Assembly: GCA_020161845.1 (NCBI GenBank)
Contig: JAIUNK010000021.1
Coordinates: 1 to 64,000 of the forward strand
From: Actinomycetota bacterium
GTDB lineage: Bacteria > Actinomycetota > Actinomycetes > Actinomycetales > Dermatophilaceae
Length of the DNA stretch: 64,000 nucleotides
Reading direction: 5' to 3'
Made by a program: the position numbers and the translations under genes
The notes under the pieces: model-generated
Told to the model about the DNA's origin: nothing
The model's input: only the letters and a program-made list of their open reading frames with translations
The model's database searches: none
Part shown: positions 35,437 to 48,953 of the stretch, in pieces
Numbering within the stretch: the first letter of the stretch is position 1
Layout of the letters: each line of letters starts with the position of its first letter

Positions 35437-37011
35437 TCAGTCCAGATAGTCCCGCAACACCTGTGACCTGGACGGATGCCGCAGCTTGCTCATCGTCTTG
35501 GACTCGATCTGCCGGATGCGCTCACGCGTCACGCCGTACACCTTGCCGATCTCGTCCAGCGTCTTGGGCTGCCCATCGGTGAGCCCGAACCGCATGGAGA
35601 CCACGCCGGCCTCGCGCTCGGACAGGGTGTCGAGCACCGAGTGCAGCTGCTCCTGCAGCAGCGTGAAGCTCACCGCGTCGGCCGGCACAACGGCCTCGGA
35701 GTCCTCAATGAGGTCGCCGAACTCGGAGTCGCCGTCCTCGCCGAGCGGGGTGTGCAGCGAGATCGGCTCGCGGCCGTACTTCTGCACCTCGACGACCTTC
35801 TCGGGGGTCATGTCGAGTTCGCGGGCCAGCTCTTCGGGGGTGGGCTCGCGGCCCAGGTCCTGCAACATCTGCCGCTGCACCCGGGCGAGCTTGTTGATGA
35901 CCTCGACCATGTGCACCGGGATCCGGATGGTGCGCGCCTGGTCGGCCATGGCGCGGGTGATGGCCTGCCGGATCCACCAGGTCGCGTACGTCGAGAACTT
36001 GAAGCCCTTGGTGTAGTCGAACTTCTCGACGGCGCGGATCAGCCCGAGGTTGCCCTCCTGGATCAGGTCCAGGAACAGCATCCCGCGGCCGGTGTAGCGC
36101 TTGGCCAGCGACACGACGAGGCGGAGGTTGGCCTCGAGCAGGTGGTTCTTCGCGTTCTTGCCATCCTGGGCGATCCACCACAGCTCGCGCTTGACCTTGG
36201 GATCGAGCGATTCGCCCGAGTTCAGCTTCTCCTCGGCGAACAGGCCGGCCTCGATGCGCTTGGCGAGTTCGACCTCCTGCTCGGCGTTGAGGAGCGCGAC
36301 CTTGCCGATCTGCTTGAGGTAGTCCTTGACCGGGTCCGCCGTGGCACCAGCGGTGACCACCTGCTGCGCCGGCGCGTCGTCATCGTCGTCGTCGCGCAAC
36401 ACATAGCCGGTCTCCTCATCGACCGGCTCGTCCCCGGGCTTGGGTGCGGCGGCGACCGTTGTCGCGTCGGCGACTGCTGCCGGGGCCTCCTCCTCGGTGT
36501 CGTCGACCTCCTCGACGGGCTCGACCGCCTCGGTGTCGTCGTCGGCTTCGACAACCTCCTCAACGAGCGCTTCGATGTCTTCCTCGACCTCGGTCTCGAC
36601 CGGCTCGACGTCGTCGGGCAGGCCAGCACCGAGTTCGGGGTCCAGGTCTTCGCCGTCGGCGGCCGCTCCGGCGGCACCCGCCGGCTCCACGGCTGGGCTC
36701 GATGCGGCGGCGGGCTTGGCCCCGCTGGCTGCGGCGGCACCACCGGACTTGGCGGCGGGGCTGCTCTTTCGAGCCGCTCGGGGTGGGCTCATGCGGACCG
36801 TCCCTTCGACCTCGATGCCCTGATCGGCGAGGCCGGCCAGAAGTTCCTTGCGACGAGGACCCTTGACGGTGTCGGTGTCCATCGCGTCGGAGAGCGCGTC
36901 GGCGACGATCTTGCGGGTCCGGGCGGCCTTCTTGATGACTTTGGCGACGGCGGGCTCCATCGCGGTCGAGTCGGACGTGCGGGATCGAGTGGCGGAAGAT
37001 CCGTTGGGCAC
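35437..37011 (-). CDS. rpoD: primary RNA polymerase sigma factor (RpoD/SigA/HrdB)
   Basis: A 524-residue primary sigma-70 factor. The long N-terminus rich in Ala, Asp and Glu (about 1-215) is typical of Actinobacteria. Region 1.2 is [20 protein letters not shown], and region 2 is [20 protein letters not shown] with [20 protein letters not shown]. Region 3 carries [17 protein letters not shown], and region 4 carries [20 protein letters not shown], ending VLRDYLD. The start is GTG 37011. A perfect TATAAT lies about 160 nt upstream, implying a long leader. Confidence 0.95.
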   Translation of the reverse strand: MPNGSSATRSRTSDSTAMEPAVAKVIKKAARTRKIVADALSDAMDTDTVKGPRRKELLAGLADQGIEVEGTVRMSPPRAARKSSPAAKSGGAAAASGAKPAAASSPAVEPAGAAGAAADGEDLDPELGAGLPDDVEPVETEVEEDIEALVEEVVEADDDTEAVEPVEEVDDTEEEAPAAVADATTVAAAPKPGDEPVDEETGYVLRDDDDDDAPAQQVVTAGATADPVKDYLKQIGKVALLNAEQEVELAKRIEAGLFAEEKLNSGESLDPKVKRELWWIAQDGKNAKNHLLEANLRLVVSLAKRYTGRGMLFLDLIQEGNLGLIRAVEKFDYTKGFKFSTYATWWIRQAITRAMADQARTIRIPVHMVEVINKLARVQRQMLQDLGREPTPEELARELDMTPEKVVEVQKYGREPISLHTPLGEDGDSEFGDLIEDSEAVVPADAVSFTLLQEQLHSVLDTLSEREAGVVSMRFGLTDGQPKTLDEIGKVYGVTRERIRQIESKTMSKLRHPSRSQVLRDYLD

Positions 37012-37172
37012 GGGGCTACACCGACACCTTTCGTGAGGTCAACCTGCGTGCGGACGCAGGGGCGGGCTTGTGGTGACAAGGCCCGTCATCGGGTGAGGTC
37101 GGGGCGGCCGCCGGGTTCGAAGTGGGGTGTCGCAGCGCATGGCGAAGGTCCCCGGCCGGCCATCTGACGTTC

Positions 37173-37178
37173 ATTATA
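37173..37178 (-). promoter_or_regulatory. candidate rpoD -10 element
   Basis: TATAAT on the minus strand, the only AT-rich spot in this interval, about 160 nt before the rpoD GTG. I could not find a convincing -35 at 16-18 bp, and the same octamer ATTATAAT also offers TATAAT on the plus strand. Confidence 0.35.
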
Positions 37179-37270
37179 ATCGCCAGCTCGAGGACCTCGC
37201 GCGACGGGCGCGGTACGACGTGCCGACCCCCGCCCGTGGGATGTCGGCACCAGCCTTGAGCCTTGCGGAC

Positions 37271-37675
37271 TCAGTCGTCTTCGGGCGCCTTCACGGCCAA
37301 CACCGGACAGCCCGCCTCAAGAAGCACGCGCTGAGCGTTGGACCCGAGCAGGAGCTTGCCGACCGGCGTGCGGCGCCGCAGACCGATCACGATGAGCTCA
37401 GCCTTGGTCTCTTCGGCGATCTGAACGAGCGAGTGGGCGACGTCGTCGCCGGCCTCGTCGCGCAACGTGATCGACTTGCCGCCTTGGGTCATGCGCTCCT
37501 CGGCCTGACGCACGGCGACCTGCCAGGCATCCTTCTCGTGATCCTCGAATCCGCGCCCACCATCCGGAAGGCCCACGAGGACGAGGTCGGCCCCACGGAC
37601 AAGGCATTCATCGACGGCCACCTGCAGGGCGGCACGCCCCTCACGACTGGGCAGAGAACCCACGAGTATCGCCAC
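37271..37675 (-). CDS. universal stress protein (UspA family)
   Basis: A 134-residue single-domain UspA protein. The ATP-binding signature G-x2-G-x9-G-S/T appears as GLRRRTPVGKLLLGSNAQRV, and the ends AILVGSLPSREGRAALQVAV and CPVLAVKAPEDD fit the family. GTG 37675 is preceded by GGGAG at about 6 nt. The strand begins one residue short of the common D after the first beta strand (LVGSLPS), so the usual Asp is replaced. It is a single gene with a promoter that contains a TetR-like dyad. Confidence 0.87.
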   Translation of the reverse strand: MAILVGSLPSREGRAALQVAVDECLVRGADLVLVGLPDGGRGFEDHEKDAWQVAVRQAEERMTQGGKSITLRDEAGDDVAHSLVQIAEETKAELIVIGLRRRTPVGKLLLGSNAQRVLLEAGCPVLAVKAPEDD

Positions 37676-37754
37676 CGGATCTCCCTCCTCGGCGCCCTCG
37701 CGCCCGTAGGACTACCGCGCCGATGACGGCGCTGCGCACTGTTGGATGGGGTCG

Positions 37755-37780
37755 AGTATATAACCGACCAGACGGTCAGT
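37755..37780 (-). promoter_or_regulatory. TATACT -10 element with an adjoining dyad
   Basis: TATACT (37760-37755 on the minus strand) lies about 80 nt before the universal-stress gene. The -10/-35 spacer contains ACCGACC-AGAC-GGTCAGT (37763-37780), arms 6 of 7 matched, of the type bound by TetR-family repressors. No TetR gene is encoded in the window. Confidence 0.45.
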
Positions 37781-37856
37781 GTGGGATTGTGCAGCGCTTT
37801 CCACGGCCGGCGGGCCGCCGGGTCTCCAGCACCAGGCACACGATCCATACACGCCG

Positions 37857-38876
37857 TCAGGCACTCGAACGACCGCTCGCTGGACCGCTCACCGGACCAG
37901 GCCGCACGCCCTGGTCCAGCAGCTCACCGACGATAGCGGCCAGGCTTTGGGCGGGATCGATCTGCCTGGCCCGGTCCAGGCAGATCCGGGCCAGGGTGCC
38001 GTGACCATGCCACCAGGCGCACGCCGCGATCATGGCCAGGGTGTCGGCCCGCCGGGTCTCGGGCAGTCGGCGGGCGAAGTCGACCATCCGGCGCAGGTAA
38101 TCCTGGACAGCGGCGCCCTGCCCCAGGACGTCGTACGGCCCACGGGCAAGCCCCGGGCCGATTTGGCCACTGGAGAATCCCGGGCACACGAGGTTGAGCA
38201 CCTCATCCCGTAGCGCCGGTACGGCGGCCGCTCCCGCGGCCTGCCACGCCGTCATCGCGTCGAGGTTCGCCACGGGGGTGTCCCCGTGCAGTCCGAGCAC
38301 GGTGCGCCACGCCCGCTGGGCCGAGGCGCGGGTAGGGCGAAGTGGGCGGAGCCCCGCGAAGTCGTAACCCACCAGCTGCGCCGTCGGTTCCACACTCGCC
38401 GCGAACGCCGCCCGGTCCGGGTAGGGGACCACCCCGCGCAACACCCACTCGGCCACCGTGGGGACCTCGGTCGCAGCCGGCAGCGGCCGCCCGTCGCCGG
38501 CGCAGCACGCGGCCTCGCAGAGCAGACTGCGCCACCGATCGCGCCCGGTCACGACGAGCCGGTCCAGCACGTCGATCTCCACCGCATCGAGAGCCGCGGC
38601 GACCTGGTCGAGGGCCGGCCAACGACGCCGGTCTCGATCCTCGTAGGCCACCAGGTAGGTGGCGTCGCAGCCGTCCCGGAACAGCAACTCGGCGAGATGG
38701 ATCACGGACCGGTCGTCGTAGTCGCCCCACGGACCGGGCCAGTCGATTCGTTCCACGAGCCCGAGCCGCGCGCCGCGCAGGCCAACCAGCACGAGGGCAT
38801 CGGTCGGCCGGTAGCCCAGCAGGTAGGGGATCAGGACGAGGAGGTGCTCCACGCACGTAACGCTGGCGACGGACAT
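37857..38876 (-). CDS. DUF4192 family protein
   Basis: A 339-residue actinobacterial DUF4192 protein. The start CVEHLLVLIPYLLGYRPTDALVLVGLRG is the family signature, followed by acidic and Trp-rich segments (WPALDQVAAALDAVEIDVLD) and the C-terminal helical part AMIAACAWWHGHGTLARICLDRARQIDP. ATG 38876 begins the family N-terminus; the longer frame to 39083 is not supported. Function is unknown. The gene stands alone between the stress protein and an EcsC-family gene on the same strand. Confidence 0.87.
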   Translation of the reverse strand: MSVASVTCVEHLLVLIPYLLGYRPTDALVLVGLRGARLGLVERIDWPGPWGDYDDRSVIHLAELLFRDGCDATYLVAYEDRDRRRWPALDQVAAALDAVEIDVLDRLVVTGRDRWRSLLCEAACCAGDGRPLPAATEVPTVAEWVLRGVVPYPDRAAFAASVEPTAQLVGYDFAGLRPLRPTRASAQRAWRTVLGLHGDTPVANLDAMTAWQAAGAAAVPALRDEVLNLVCPGFSSGQIGPGLARGPYDVLGQGAAVQDYLRRMVDFARRLPETRRADTLAMIAACAWWHGHGTLARICLDRARQIDPAQSLAAIVGELLDQGVRPGPVSGPASGRSSA

Positions 38877-38979
38877 GGTGACCACCGTGCCCCACGGCGA
38901 GCGCGCCCGGGTCCCACCGCGGTCCCGAGGGCCGGTCTGGGGACGACCCTCGGGGGTGTGGATGTCGCCGAGGGCTCGC

Positions 38980-39684
38980 TCAGGCGGGCGCCAGCGCCGG
39001 ATCGCGACGCGGGAACTCGGCGCGCACGTGGTCGGCGATCTGTTTGGCCATGTAGCCGTCCAGGCCGGCCCCGAGGACGCCACCGAGCAGCGGTACCCCC
39101 TTGCCGAACCTGGCCAGCGACTTCTTGCCCACCTGAGTCAGCAGCCGGAAGCCGACGCCCTTGTTGACCGCCATCAGCACCGGGCCAGGCAGCCGCTGGG
39201 CCGCCAACGAGGAGAGCCGACCCGCGCTCGCATAACCCGCCTTCTTGAGCAGATCCTCGGAGTCGGCGCCCACCAGGGACAGCAGGACCGCCGAGCGGAC
39301 CTCCTTCTGCTGCAAGTCGTAGCCGCGCAGGTAGGCGATGGCCGCAGCCATCCGGGTGGCGATGAGATAGAACCCGGCGACGTTCGCCGGCAGCGCGACG
39401 GGGAGCGTGACGAAGCCCCCCAGCCCGGTGACGAAACCACCCGCGGCGGCGAGCCGGAGTTGCTCGTTGACCACGACGTCGATGGCCTTCTCGGCCGAAC
39501 TGGTCTTGGCGCGGGCGGCGTCGGCGATGGTGCGGGCCGAGTCGAAATGGCCCTTGCCGTCGATGCCGACGTCAAGCAGCCGCTCCACCAGACGGGTCGC
39601 CGAGCCGGCAAGACCTTCGGACGGCAGCTTCTGCGCCTCCTTGGCGTGCTCGTCGTCCTTGCGGAATAGGTCGAGAATGCCCAC
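38980..39684 (-). CDS. EcsC family protein
   Basis: A 234-residue protein of the EcsC family. The N-terminus ILDLFRKDDEHAKEAQKLPS is followed by GSATRLVERLLDVGIDGKG, then hydrophobic segments LAAAGGFVTGLGGFVTLPVALPANV and YLIATRMAAAIAYLRGYDLQ, and PVLMAVNKGVGFRLLTQVGK. GTG 39684 is chosen for its AGGAGG at 7 nt; the frame is open to 39831 without support. EcsC-like proteins are linked to membrane/protein-secretion phenotypes in Bacillus, but the role here is unknown. Confidence 0.85.
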   Translation of the reverse strand: MGILDLFRKDDEHAKEAQKLPSEGLAGSATRLVERLLDVGIDGKGHFDSARTIADAARAKTSSAEKAIDVVVNEQLRLAAAGGFVTGLGGFVTLPVALPANVAGFYLIATRMAAAIAYLRGYDLQQKEVRSAVLLSLVGADSEDLLKKAGYASAGRLSSLAAQRLPGPVLMAVNKGVGFRLLTQVGKKSLARFGKGVPLLGGVLGAGLDGYMAKQIADHVRAEFPRRDPALAPA

Positions 39685-39904
39685 CGGTCGTCCTCCTGAT
39701 GCGTGCTGCGAATCCCCGCCGCGGCCGGTGGGCCGTGCGGGCGGGCCAGATGCCCGTGGTGTCACGGTCCACAATGCCTCGAACTGACCATTTCGACATC
39801 TCGCACGAGGTCCTCGGACGGCCAACGGCACCGCGTGGTCCTGGGTCGGGACCTCGCCCCGGCCGCGCGCCCCGTCGAGCGTTGTCGGATGCCGGTGTCA
39901 CAGT

Positions 39905-41725
39905 GTGCCCGTGACCGCCTTGCTCGCCCTCGCCCTCGGAACGGGTTGGGCCGCCGTCGCGGGTCCCGAGGGGACGCTGGCCGGGCCGCGGGAGGAGACC
40001 GTACGCCGTGCCGTCGCCCTGGCCCGAGACCTGACGGACCGCGGGCTGCCGGTGCGCTGGGCCTGCTGGAGCGCCGCCGAGGTGGTGCCCGACCTGGCCG
40101 CGGCCCGCGCGAATCTCGACCGGACCTGGGACGTTGCGCAGGTGCATCGACTCCGGTTCGGCGGCTGGCGGGCCGACCCGGCGACCGCGTGGGCCGCAGC
40201 TCATGACCTCGATCCGGCAGCGGCGCCCCGACCGGTCGCGGACGATCTGTTCGACTTCGCGGGGGACCCGGCGCCCGCGGGGGATCCCCGGCCCGCGGAA
40301 GACCCGGGGCTCGACGACCCCGCACCGGGCACCGCGGACTCCCCCGTGCGCACCGACGGCTACCTGCGCCCGGAAGCCGTCGATGGCCGCTGGCAGACCA
40401 CCCCCCGCCGGGCCGGAGCCTGGGCGCAGACACTGGCGGCCTTGGCGCGGCGTCAGGAGCAGCTGGTGGGCGGACCCCGCGAACGACTGACGGCATGGTC
40501 CGAATCAGCGGCCGCGGTGCTGTGCGTGGAGTTGGAGCGCGACGGCCTGCCGCTGCACCGGGCCCGGGCGGAACAGATCGTGGCGGAGCTGGTGGGACCA
40601 CGGCCCCAGGACGAGGCGGACGCGCATCGTTTGCGGGCCGTTCGCGACGAGGCGGTGTGGCGCCATGTGCCCGGCCGGGAGGGCACCGACCTGCGCAACC
40701 CAGAGCAGGTCCGGGGGCTCCTGGCCGCGGTGGGCATCGACGTGCCGGACACCCGCAAGCATCGGCTGGCCGCCTACCAGGGCGCCCACCCCGTCGTCGC
40801 CGCACTGCTGCAGTGGCGGGCGGCGGAGCGCATCGCCACGACGTACGGGTATCGGTGGCTCGACGAACACGTCGGCCCCGAAGGGCGGCTGCGCGGGCGG
40901 TGGACGGCCTGCGACGGGGCGGCCGGACGGATGACGGCGCAGAACGGTCTGCACAACCTGCCCGCGGTGCTGCGGCCCGCGGTCGCCGCGGAACCTGGCC
41001 ACCTGCTGGTCTGCGCCGACCTGGGCCAGGTGGAACCCCGGGTGCTGGCCGCGGTGTCCGGGGACCCGGCCTTCCAGGCGGCCACCCAGGCCCCCGACCT
41101 GTATGCCCCGGTGGCCAACGCCCTCGGGCTGGATCGGCCGGCGGCCAAGGTGGCGGTGCTGGCGGCGATGTACGGGCAGACCTCCGGGGCCGCCGGGGAT
41201 GCGCTGCGCCGCCTGACCCGCGCCTACCCGCAGGCGGTGGGTTATCTCGACCGGGCCTACGAGGTGGGCCGTGCCGGTGGGGCGATCCGCACCTACGGCG
41301 GCCGGCTCGTGGCCACCGGGGCCGCCGGGGCCACCGGGGCCGCCGGGGAGTGGGACCGGCTCGGGGGTCCGGACGGAGGGCGGGTCGGAGGGCGGGTCGG
41401 CGGCAGCGGCGGTCCACCCGACGACGCGCGAGCCAGAGCGCGGGGCAGATTTCTGCGAAACGCGGTGATCCAGGGCGCGGCGGCCGAATTGTTCAAGGCG
41501 TGGGCCGCAACGGTCCGCGTCGCGATCCGACCGTACGACGCCCACATCGTGTTGTGCCTTCACGACGAATTGGTGGTGCACGCCCCGGCATCTGCCGCCA
41601 CACTCGTGGCAGCGGCCGTCGATGCGGCGCTGACCAGCGCAGCCGCCGGTTGGTTCGCGGGGTCCGAGGTGGGCTTCCGCTCCGCCACGAGCATCTGCCC
41701 CACCTGGGCCGATGCGAAGACGTGA
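39905..41725 (+). CDS. family-A DNA polymerase-like protein (bifunctional exonuclease/polymerase type)
   Basis: A 606-residue protein. The polymerase motifs of family A are motif A CADLGQVEPRVLAAV near residue 369, motif B DRPAAKVAVLAAMYGQTSG near 414 (R-x3-K-x7-YG) and motif C HDELVVHAP near 552. The N-terminal third aligns with the proofreading domain only in size and lacks the DEDD residues, so it is probably inactive. A low-complexity Gly-rich insert encoded near 41310-41430 lies between motifs B and C. The start is GTG 39905 or GTG 39911. It may act in repair synthesis. Confidence 0.87.
   Translation: MPVTALLALALGTGWAAVAGPEGTLAGPREETVRRAVALARDLTDRGLPVRWACWSAAEVVPDLAAARANLDRTWDVAQVHRLRFGGWRADPATAWAAAHDLDPAAAPRPVADDLFDFAGDPAPAGDPRPAEDPGLDDPAPGTADSPVRTDGYLRPEAVDGRWQTTPRRAGAWAQTLAALARRQEQLVGGPRERLTAWSESAAAVLCVELERDGLPLHRARAEQIVAELVGPRPQDEADAHRLRAVRDEAVWRHVPGREGTDLRNPEQVRGLLAAVGIDVPDTRKHRLAAYQGAHPVVAALLQWRAAERIATTYGYRWLDEHVGPEGRLRGRWTACDGAAGRMTAQNGLHNLPAVLRPAVAAEPGHLLVCADLGQVEPRVLAAVSGDPAFQAATQAPDLYAPVANALGLDRPAAKVAVLAAMYGQTSGAAGDALRRLTRAYPQAVGYLDRAYEVGRAGGAIRTYGGRLVATGAAGATGAAGEWDRLGGPDGGRVGGRVGGSGGPPDDARARARGRFLRNAVIQGAAAELFKAWAATVRVAIRPYDAHIVLCLHDELVVHAPASAATLVAAAVDAALTSAAAGWFAGSEVGFRSATSICPTWADAKT
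41312..41347 (+). repeat. four 9-bp GCC-rich repeats within the polymerase gene
   Basis: GCCACCGGG and GCCGCCGGG alternate twice, in frame, encoding ATGAAG repeats. The next 60 nt (GGGCGGGTCGGA) also duplicate. This explains the Gly/Ala-rich insert between polymerase motifs. Confidence 0.75.
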
Positions 41726-41746
41726 CGCACGAGAGGGGTGGTGACG

Positions 41747-42562
41747 ATGACCGGCAGCGACTTCGTCGATTCGGCCAAGGACGTCGCGCGAGACACCAAC
41801 GACCATCCGGTCGTGACGGCGGCGGCCCGGATCGGGTATGCCGCCAACGGGCTGATCCATCTGCTGATCGCCTGGGCAGCGCTCGGCATCGCGTGGGCCC
41901 CGCTCGCCCACGGCACGGCCGACCAGTCCGGCGCGCTCGGCGGACTGGCGGCCCAACCGTGGGGGCGACCGTTGCTGTGGGTCCTCGTCGCGGGGCTGTT
42001 CGGGCTCGGGTTGTGGCAGCTCACCGAGGCGGTCGGCGGTTGGCACGGCAGCGGCCGGGAGGCGGTCTTCAGCCGGCTCAAGGCGATCGGCAAGGCGATC
42101 GCGTACGCCGCGCTGGGCGGGACCGCCCTGACGTTCGCGCGGGGCGGGCAATCCGACAGTCGATCCCAGTCCACCGACATCACCGCCACGCTGCTCGGCT
42201 CCCCCGGCGGCCGCATCCTCGTCGCCGTGGTCGGGCTGGCGACGCTCGGCATCGGGGTCTATCACGTCATCAAGGGCTGGCAAAAGAAGTTCCTACGGGA
42301 CCTTGTTGCCGACCCGGGCGAGGTCGCCGAGCAGGCCGGCCGGTTCGGCTACATCGCCAAGGGCATCGCCCTGGCCGTCGCTGGGCTGCTGTTCCTCACC
42401 GCGGCACTGCGGTCCCGGCCCGACGAGGCGACCGGATTGGACGGGGCGCTACGGGCCCTGGCCGACACGCCGTACGGTTTCGCGCTGCTCACGATCGTGG
42501 CGCTCGGCCTGGCCGCCTACGGCATCTACAGCTTTTTCCGGGCCCGCTACACCAAGCTCTGA
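41747..42562 (+). CDS. DUF1206 membrane protein
   Basis: A 271-residue membrane protein of the DUF1206 family, which consists of three similar two-helix units. RIGYAANGLIHLLIAWAALG, AIGKAIAYAALGGTALTFARGG and RFGYIAKGIALAVAGLLFLT start each unit with the conserved R-x-GY/AY-x-x-x-G pattern. ATG 41747 is chosen with GAGAGGGG 8 nt upstream; GTG 41738 and 41741 are alternatives. Function is unknown. It follows the polymerase gene by 21 nt and converges on the PAC2 gene. Confidence 0.87.
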   Translation: MTGSDFVDSAKDVARDTNDHPVVTAAARIGYAANGLIHLLIAWAALGIAWAPLAHGTADQSGALGGLAAQPWGRPLLWVLVAGLFGLGLWQLTEAVGGWHGSGREAVFSRLKAIGKAIAYAALGGTALTFARGGQSDSRSQSTDITATLLGSPGGRILVAVVGLATLGIGVYHVIKGWQKKFLRDLVADPGEVAEQAGRFGYIAKGIALAVAGLLFLTAALRSRPDEATGLDGALRALADTPYGFALLTIVALGLAAYGIYSFFRARYTKL

Positions 42563-42610
42563 CGCTACCGCCGACCCGCGATCGCCAGCGCGACCGCGGC
42601 GTCAACGGCG

Positions 42611-43543
42611 CTAGTCGGCCGGCTTGCCCGAGCCCTCGGGGCCGTCCTGTTGCCGCAGGAACTGCTCGAACTCGGCACCGAGCTCATCCGCCGTCGGAAT
42701 CAGGGAGTCGTCGCCCGCCAGCAGCGCCTTGCGCTGCCGACCCGCGACGAAGCCGTCGTACTGCTCCTCGAGCGCCTCCACCACCTGCGGAGCGTCCTCG
42801 GTCTTGGCAACCTCCGCGGCGATGGCGCGCTGGGTGTCGGCCGCCGCGATCTGCAGCGCGGCGTCCGGCAGGGCGAGCCCCGTGGCCGCGATCAGGTTCT
42901 CCAGGCCCGCCAGAGCGGCCGCCGGGTAGTCGGACTGGGCCACATAATGCGGCACGTGCACGGCGTAACCCACCGCCTGATGCCCGGCCTCCCCCAGCCG
43001 CAGCTCGAGCAGGTTCTGCGCGCCGGCGGGCACCTTGACCGTGCCGAACACGCTGTCCCGGCCGTGCACCAGATAGTCGTGCGTGGCGTGCGCGCTGACC
43101 CACAGCGGCCGGGTGTGCGGCACCGCCATGGGGATCCCGTAGACCGTCACGGTCAGGCTGACCCCGAACCGGTCGATCAGGCCGCGCACCGCCTCCACGA
43201 CGCGTTCCCACTGGTAGTCGGGCTCCCGGCCGGACAGCAGCAGGAAGGGCACCCCCTCGTCGTCCAGCACTCGGTAGAGCACCAGGGTGGGGTCTTCGTA
43301 CGCCGTCCAGCGGTCCCGCTCGAAGGTCATCACCGGGCGGCGACCCCGGTAGTCGAAGAGCTGGTCGATGTCGAAGGTGGCCACCACGCTGTGCTGCAGC
43401 GTCGACAGCAGATGGTCGACGAGCAGCCGCTGGGTGCCGCCCGCATCGAGATAGCCACCGAACGCCACAACCAGCACCGAGGCACGCAGGGCGCTCACGT
43501 CCGTGTCGGTCTCGAAGCTGTACAGCTCGCGCGGGTCCAGCAC
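42611..43543 (-). CDS. PAC2 family protein
   Basis: A 310-residue PAC2 (proteasome-assembly-chaperone-2-like) protein. The core VLVVAFGGYLDAGGTQRLLV, ATFDIDQLFDYRGRRPVMTF, LLLSGREPDYQWERVVEAVR and VTVYGIPMAVPHTRPL is standard for the actinobacterial members, which end in an acidic helical tail. GTG 43543 is chosen because AAGGAGG stands 5 nt before it and the family begins with LDPRELYSFE. No proteasome genes are in the window. It follows hrpA on the minus strand with a 146-nt gap. Confidence 0.9.
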   Translation of the reverse strand: MLDPRELYSFETDTDVSALRASVLVVAFGGYLDAGGTQRLLVDHLLSTLQHSVVATFDIDQLFDYRGRRPVMTFERDRWTAYEDPTLVLYRVLDDEGVPFLLLSGREPDYQWERVVEAVRGLIDRFGVSLTVTVYGIPMAVPHTRPLWVSAHATHDYLVHGRDSVFGTVKVPAGAQNLLELRLGEAGHQAVGYAVHVPHYVAQSDYPAAALAGLENLIAATGLALPDAALQIAAADTQRAIAAEVAKTEDAPQVVEALEEQYDGFVAGRQRKALLAGDDSLIPTADELGAEFEQFLRQQDGPEGSGKPAD

Positions 43544-43689
43544 CGCCGCCTCCTTCTCGTCCCCAACGGCGACTTCGGTTCGGGCCTTGTGGTCATGCTC
43601 CCCGAAGGGTGCCGCTCGGGCAGTCCAACGCCCCACGGCGCGGCGCGATTCCCCGCCGCAGCCGGCCACGGCCGGACCCGCCTGCCGCG

Positions 43690-47799
<4,110 letters not shown>

Positions 47800-47865
47800 G
47801 CCGACCAGGATAGGCAGCGCGCCTGGCCAGGCCCCAACCGGTTTCGCCCTACCGCGGCAAGCGAG

Positions 47866-48408
47866 CTAATAGCCGGTCTGGCCGTCGATGCGCTCCCGCA
47901 AGAGGTCGGCGTGGCCGAGATGGCGCGCGTACTCCTCAATCAGGTGCACCAGGATCCAGCGAAGGTTGACCGCCCGCCCGCGACGCTGGCCCCGCACGGG
48001 CGAGACCAGGTCGAGCACGGCGGCCTCCCGGCGGCGGGCGTCGTCGACCTCGGCGAGGTACGTCACCACATCCGCGGCGATGGTCAGCGCGCTGGCCTGC
48101 GTGAAGTCCGCGTCGACGTCGTCGCGGTGGGTGTAGAGGTCGGGCGAGTCCTCGCCCGCTACGACGTCGACGAACCAATAGCGCTCCACCTCGGTCAGGT
48201 GCCGGATCAGCCCGGCCAGCGACATGGTGGACGGCGGCACGGCGCGCATCGCGAGCTGCTCGGCCGACAGCCCGGCGCACCTGCGCAGCAACGTGTCTCG
48301 GTACTGGTCGAGGTAGTGCCGCAAGACCGACCGCTCGTCGCCGAGCATTGGTCCATCGGTGCGGTCGTCTTCGCGCACCGGGATGACGACATCGAGTTGC
48401 TCGCTCAT
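47866..48408 (-). CDS. DinB family protein (DUF664)
   Basis: A 180-residue four-helix DinB/DUF664 protein. VLRHYLDQYRDTLLRRCAGL starts the bundle. The putative metal ligands appear in AGLIRHLTEVERYWFVDV and WILVHLIEEYARHLGHADLL, the typical actinobacterial pattern. Related enzymes are mycothiol-dependent transferases, but the substrate is unknown. ATG 48408 begins the family N-terminus. It lies 66 nt downstream of no gene on its strand and 66 nt upstream of the hrpA start, so it may be read with hrpA. Confidence 0.86.
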   Translation of the reverse strand: MSEQLDVVIPVREDDRTDGPMLGDERSVLRHYLDQYRDTLLRRCAGLSAEQLAMRAVPPSTMSLAGLIRHLTEVERYWFVDVVAGEDSPDLYTHRDDVDADFTQASALTIAADVVTYLAEVDDARRREAAVLDLVSPVRGQRRGRAVNLRWILVHLIEEYARHLGHADLLRERIDGQTGY

Positions 48409-48491
48409 GGCCCCCAGCCTCGCCGTCGCGCACGTCGGCGGGCAACTCGATATCCCCTGGTGTCGCGCCGTGCGTGCCACGCGGCACTTTC

Positions 48492-48497
48492 TAGGCT
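48492..48497 (+). promoter_or_regulatory. -10 element of a leaderless transcript
   Basis: TAGGCT lies 6 nt before GTG 48504, the spacing expected when transcription starts at the start codon. No convincing -35 was seen. Confidence 0.4.
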
Positions 48498-48503
48498 GAT
48501 TGC

Positions 48504-48899
48504 GTGCGCGTGATCGCCGACCGTAGCCGGCCGCTGCCGGCCCCGCCGCCCGTGGTGTGGGGCGATCTGGTCGCGCCGCGCGCCGACGGGCCCAGAGCGT
48601 GGCTGCGGCTCCTGCCGGACGAGGTCGCGCCGCGGGTGTTGAGCTCGTGCAGCCCGCAGATGGTGGTGTGGTCGTCGCTGTGGTCACGGCACCCGCGGCT
48701 CGTCGTACGCCTGGACTGCCAGCCACACCACGGGGCCACCAGGCTCCACGTGCGGGTCGAGGCGCCCGACGACGCCGCGCCGTCCGACGAGATGCCCAAC
48801 GTGCTGTCCGACGTGCTCTCAGACGCCGCCATCGGGCACGTGCGGCACCGCATCAATCACCTGCTGTTCGCCGAGCTGCGAGCGACCTACGGGCAGTAG
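48504..48899 (+). CDS. SRPBCC-like small protein
   Basis: A 131-residue protein: PPPVVWGDLVAPRADGPRAW, LLPDEVAPRVLSSCSPQMVV, WSSLWSRHPRLVVRLDCQPH and IGHVRHRINHLLFAELRATY. The order of alternating strands and a C-terminal helix fits START/SRPBCC-like ligand-binding folds, but the match is by pattern only. GTG 48504 is used because of a -10 element 6 nt before it. It diverges from the DinB-type gene. Ligand and role are unknown. Confidence 0.6.
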   Translation: MRVIADRSRPLPAPPPVVWGDLVAPRADGPRAWLRLLPDEVAPRVLSSCSPQMVVWSSLWSRHPRLVVRLDCQPHHGATRLHVRVEAPDDAAPSDEMPNVLSDVLSDAAIGHVRHRINHLLFAELRATYGQ

Positions 48900-48953
48900 C
48901 GGGTCGAGTTGTGTTCAGGCAGATTGGGTGACACGCAAGCCGTGGGAGGCACC

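Noticed and set aside
37175-37180. TATAAT on the plus strand as a promoter pointing away from rpoD
   Set aside because: The reading comes from the octamer ATTATAAT, which is the rpoD -10 read backwards; no -35 and no plus-strand gene follows.
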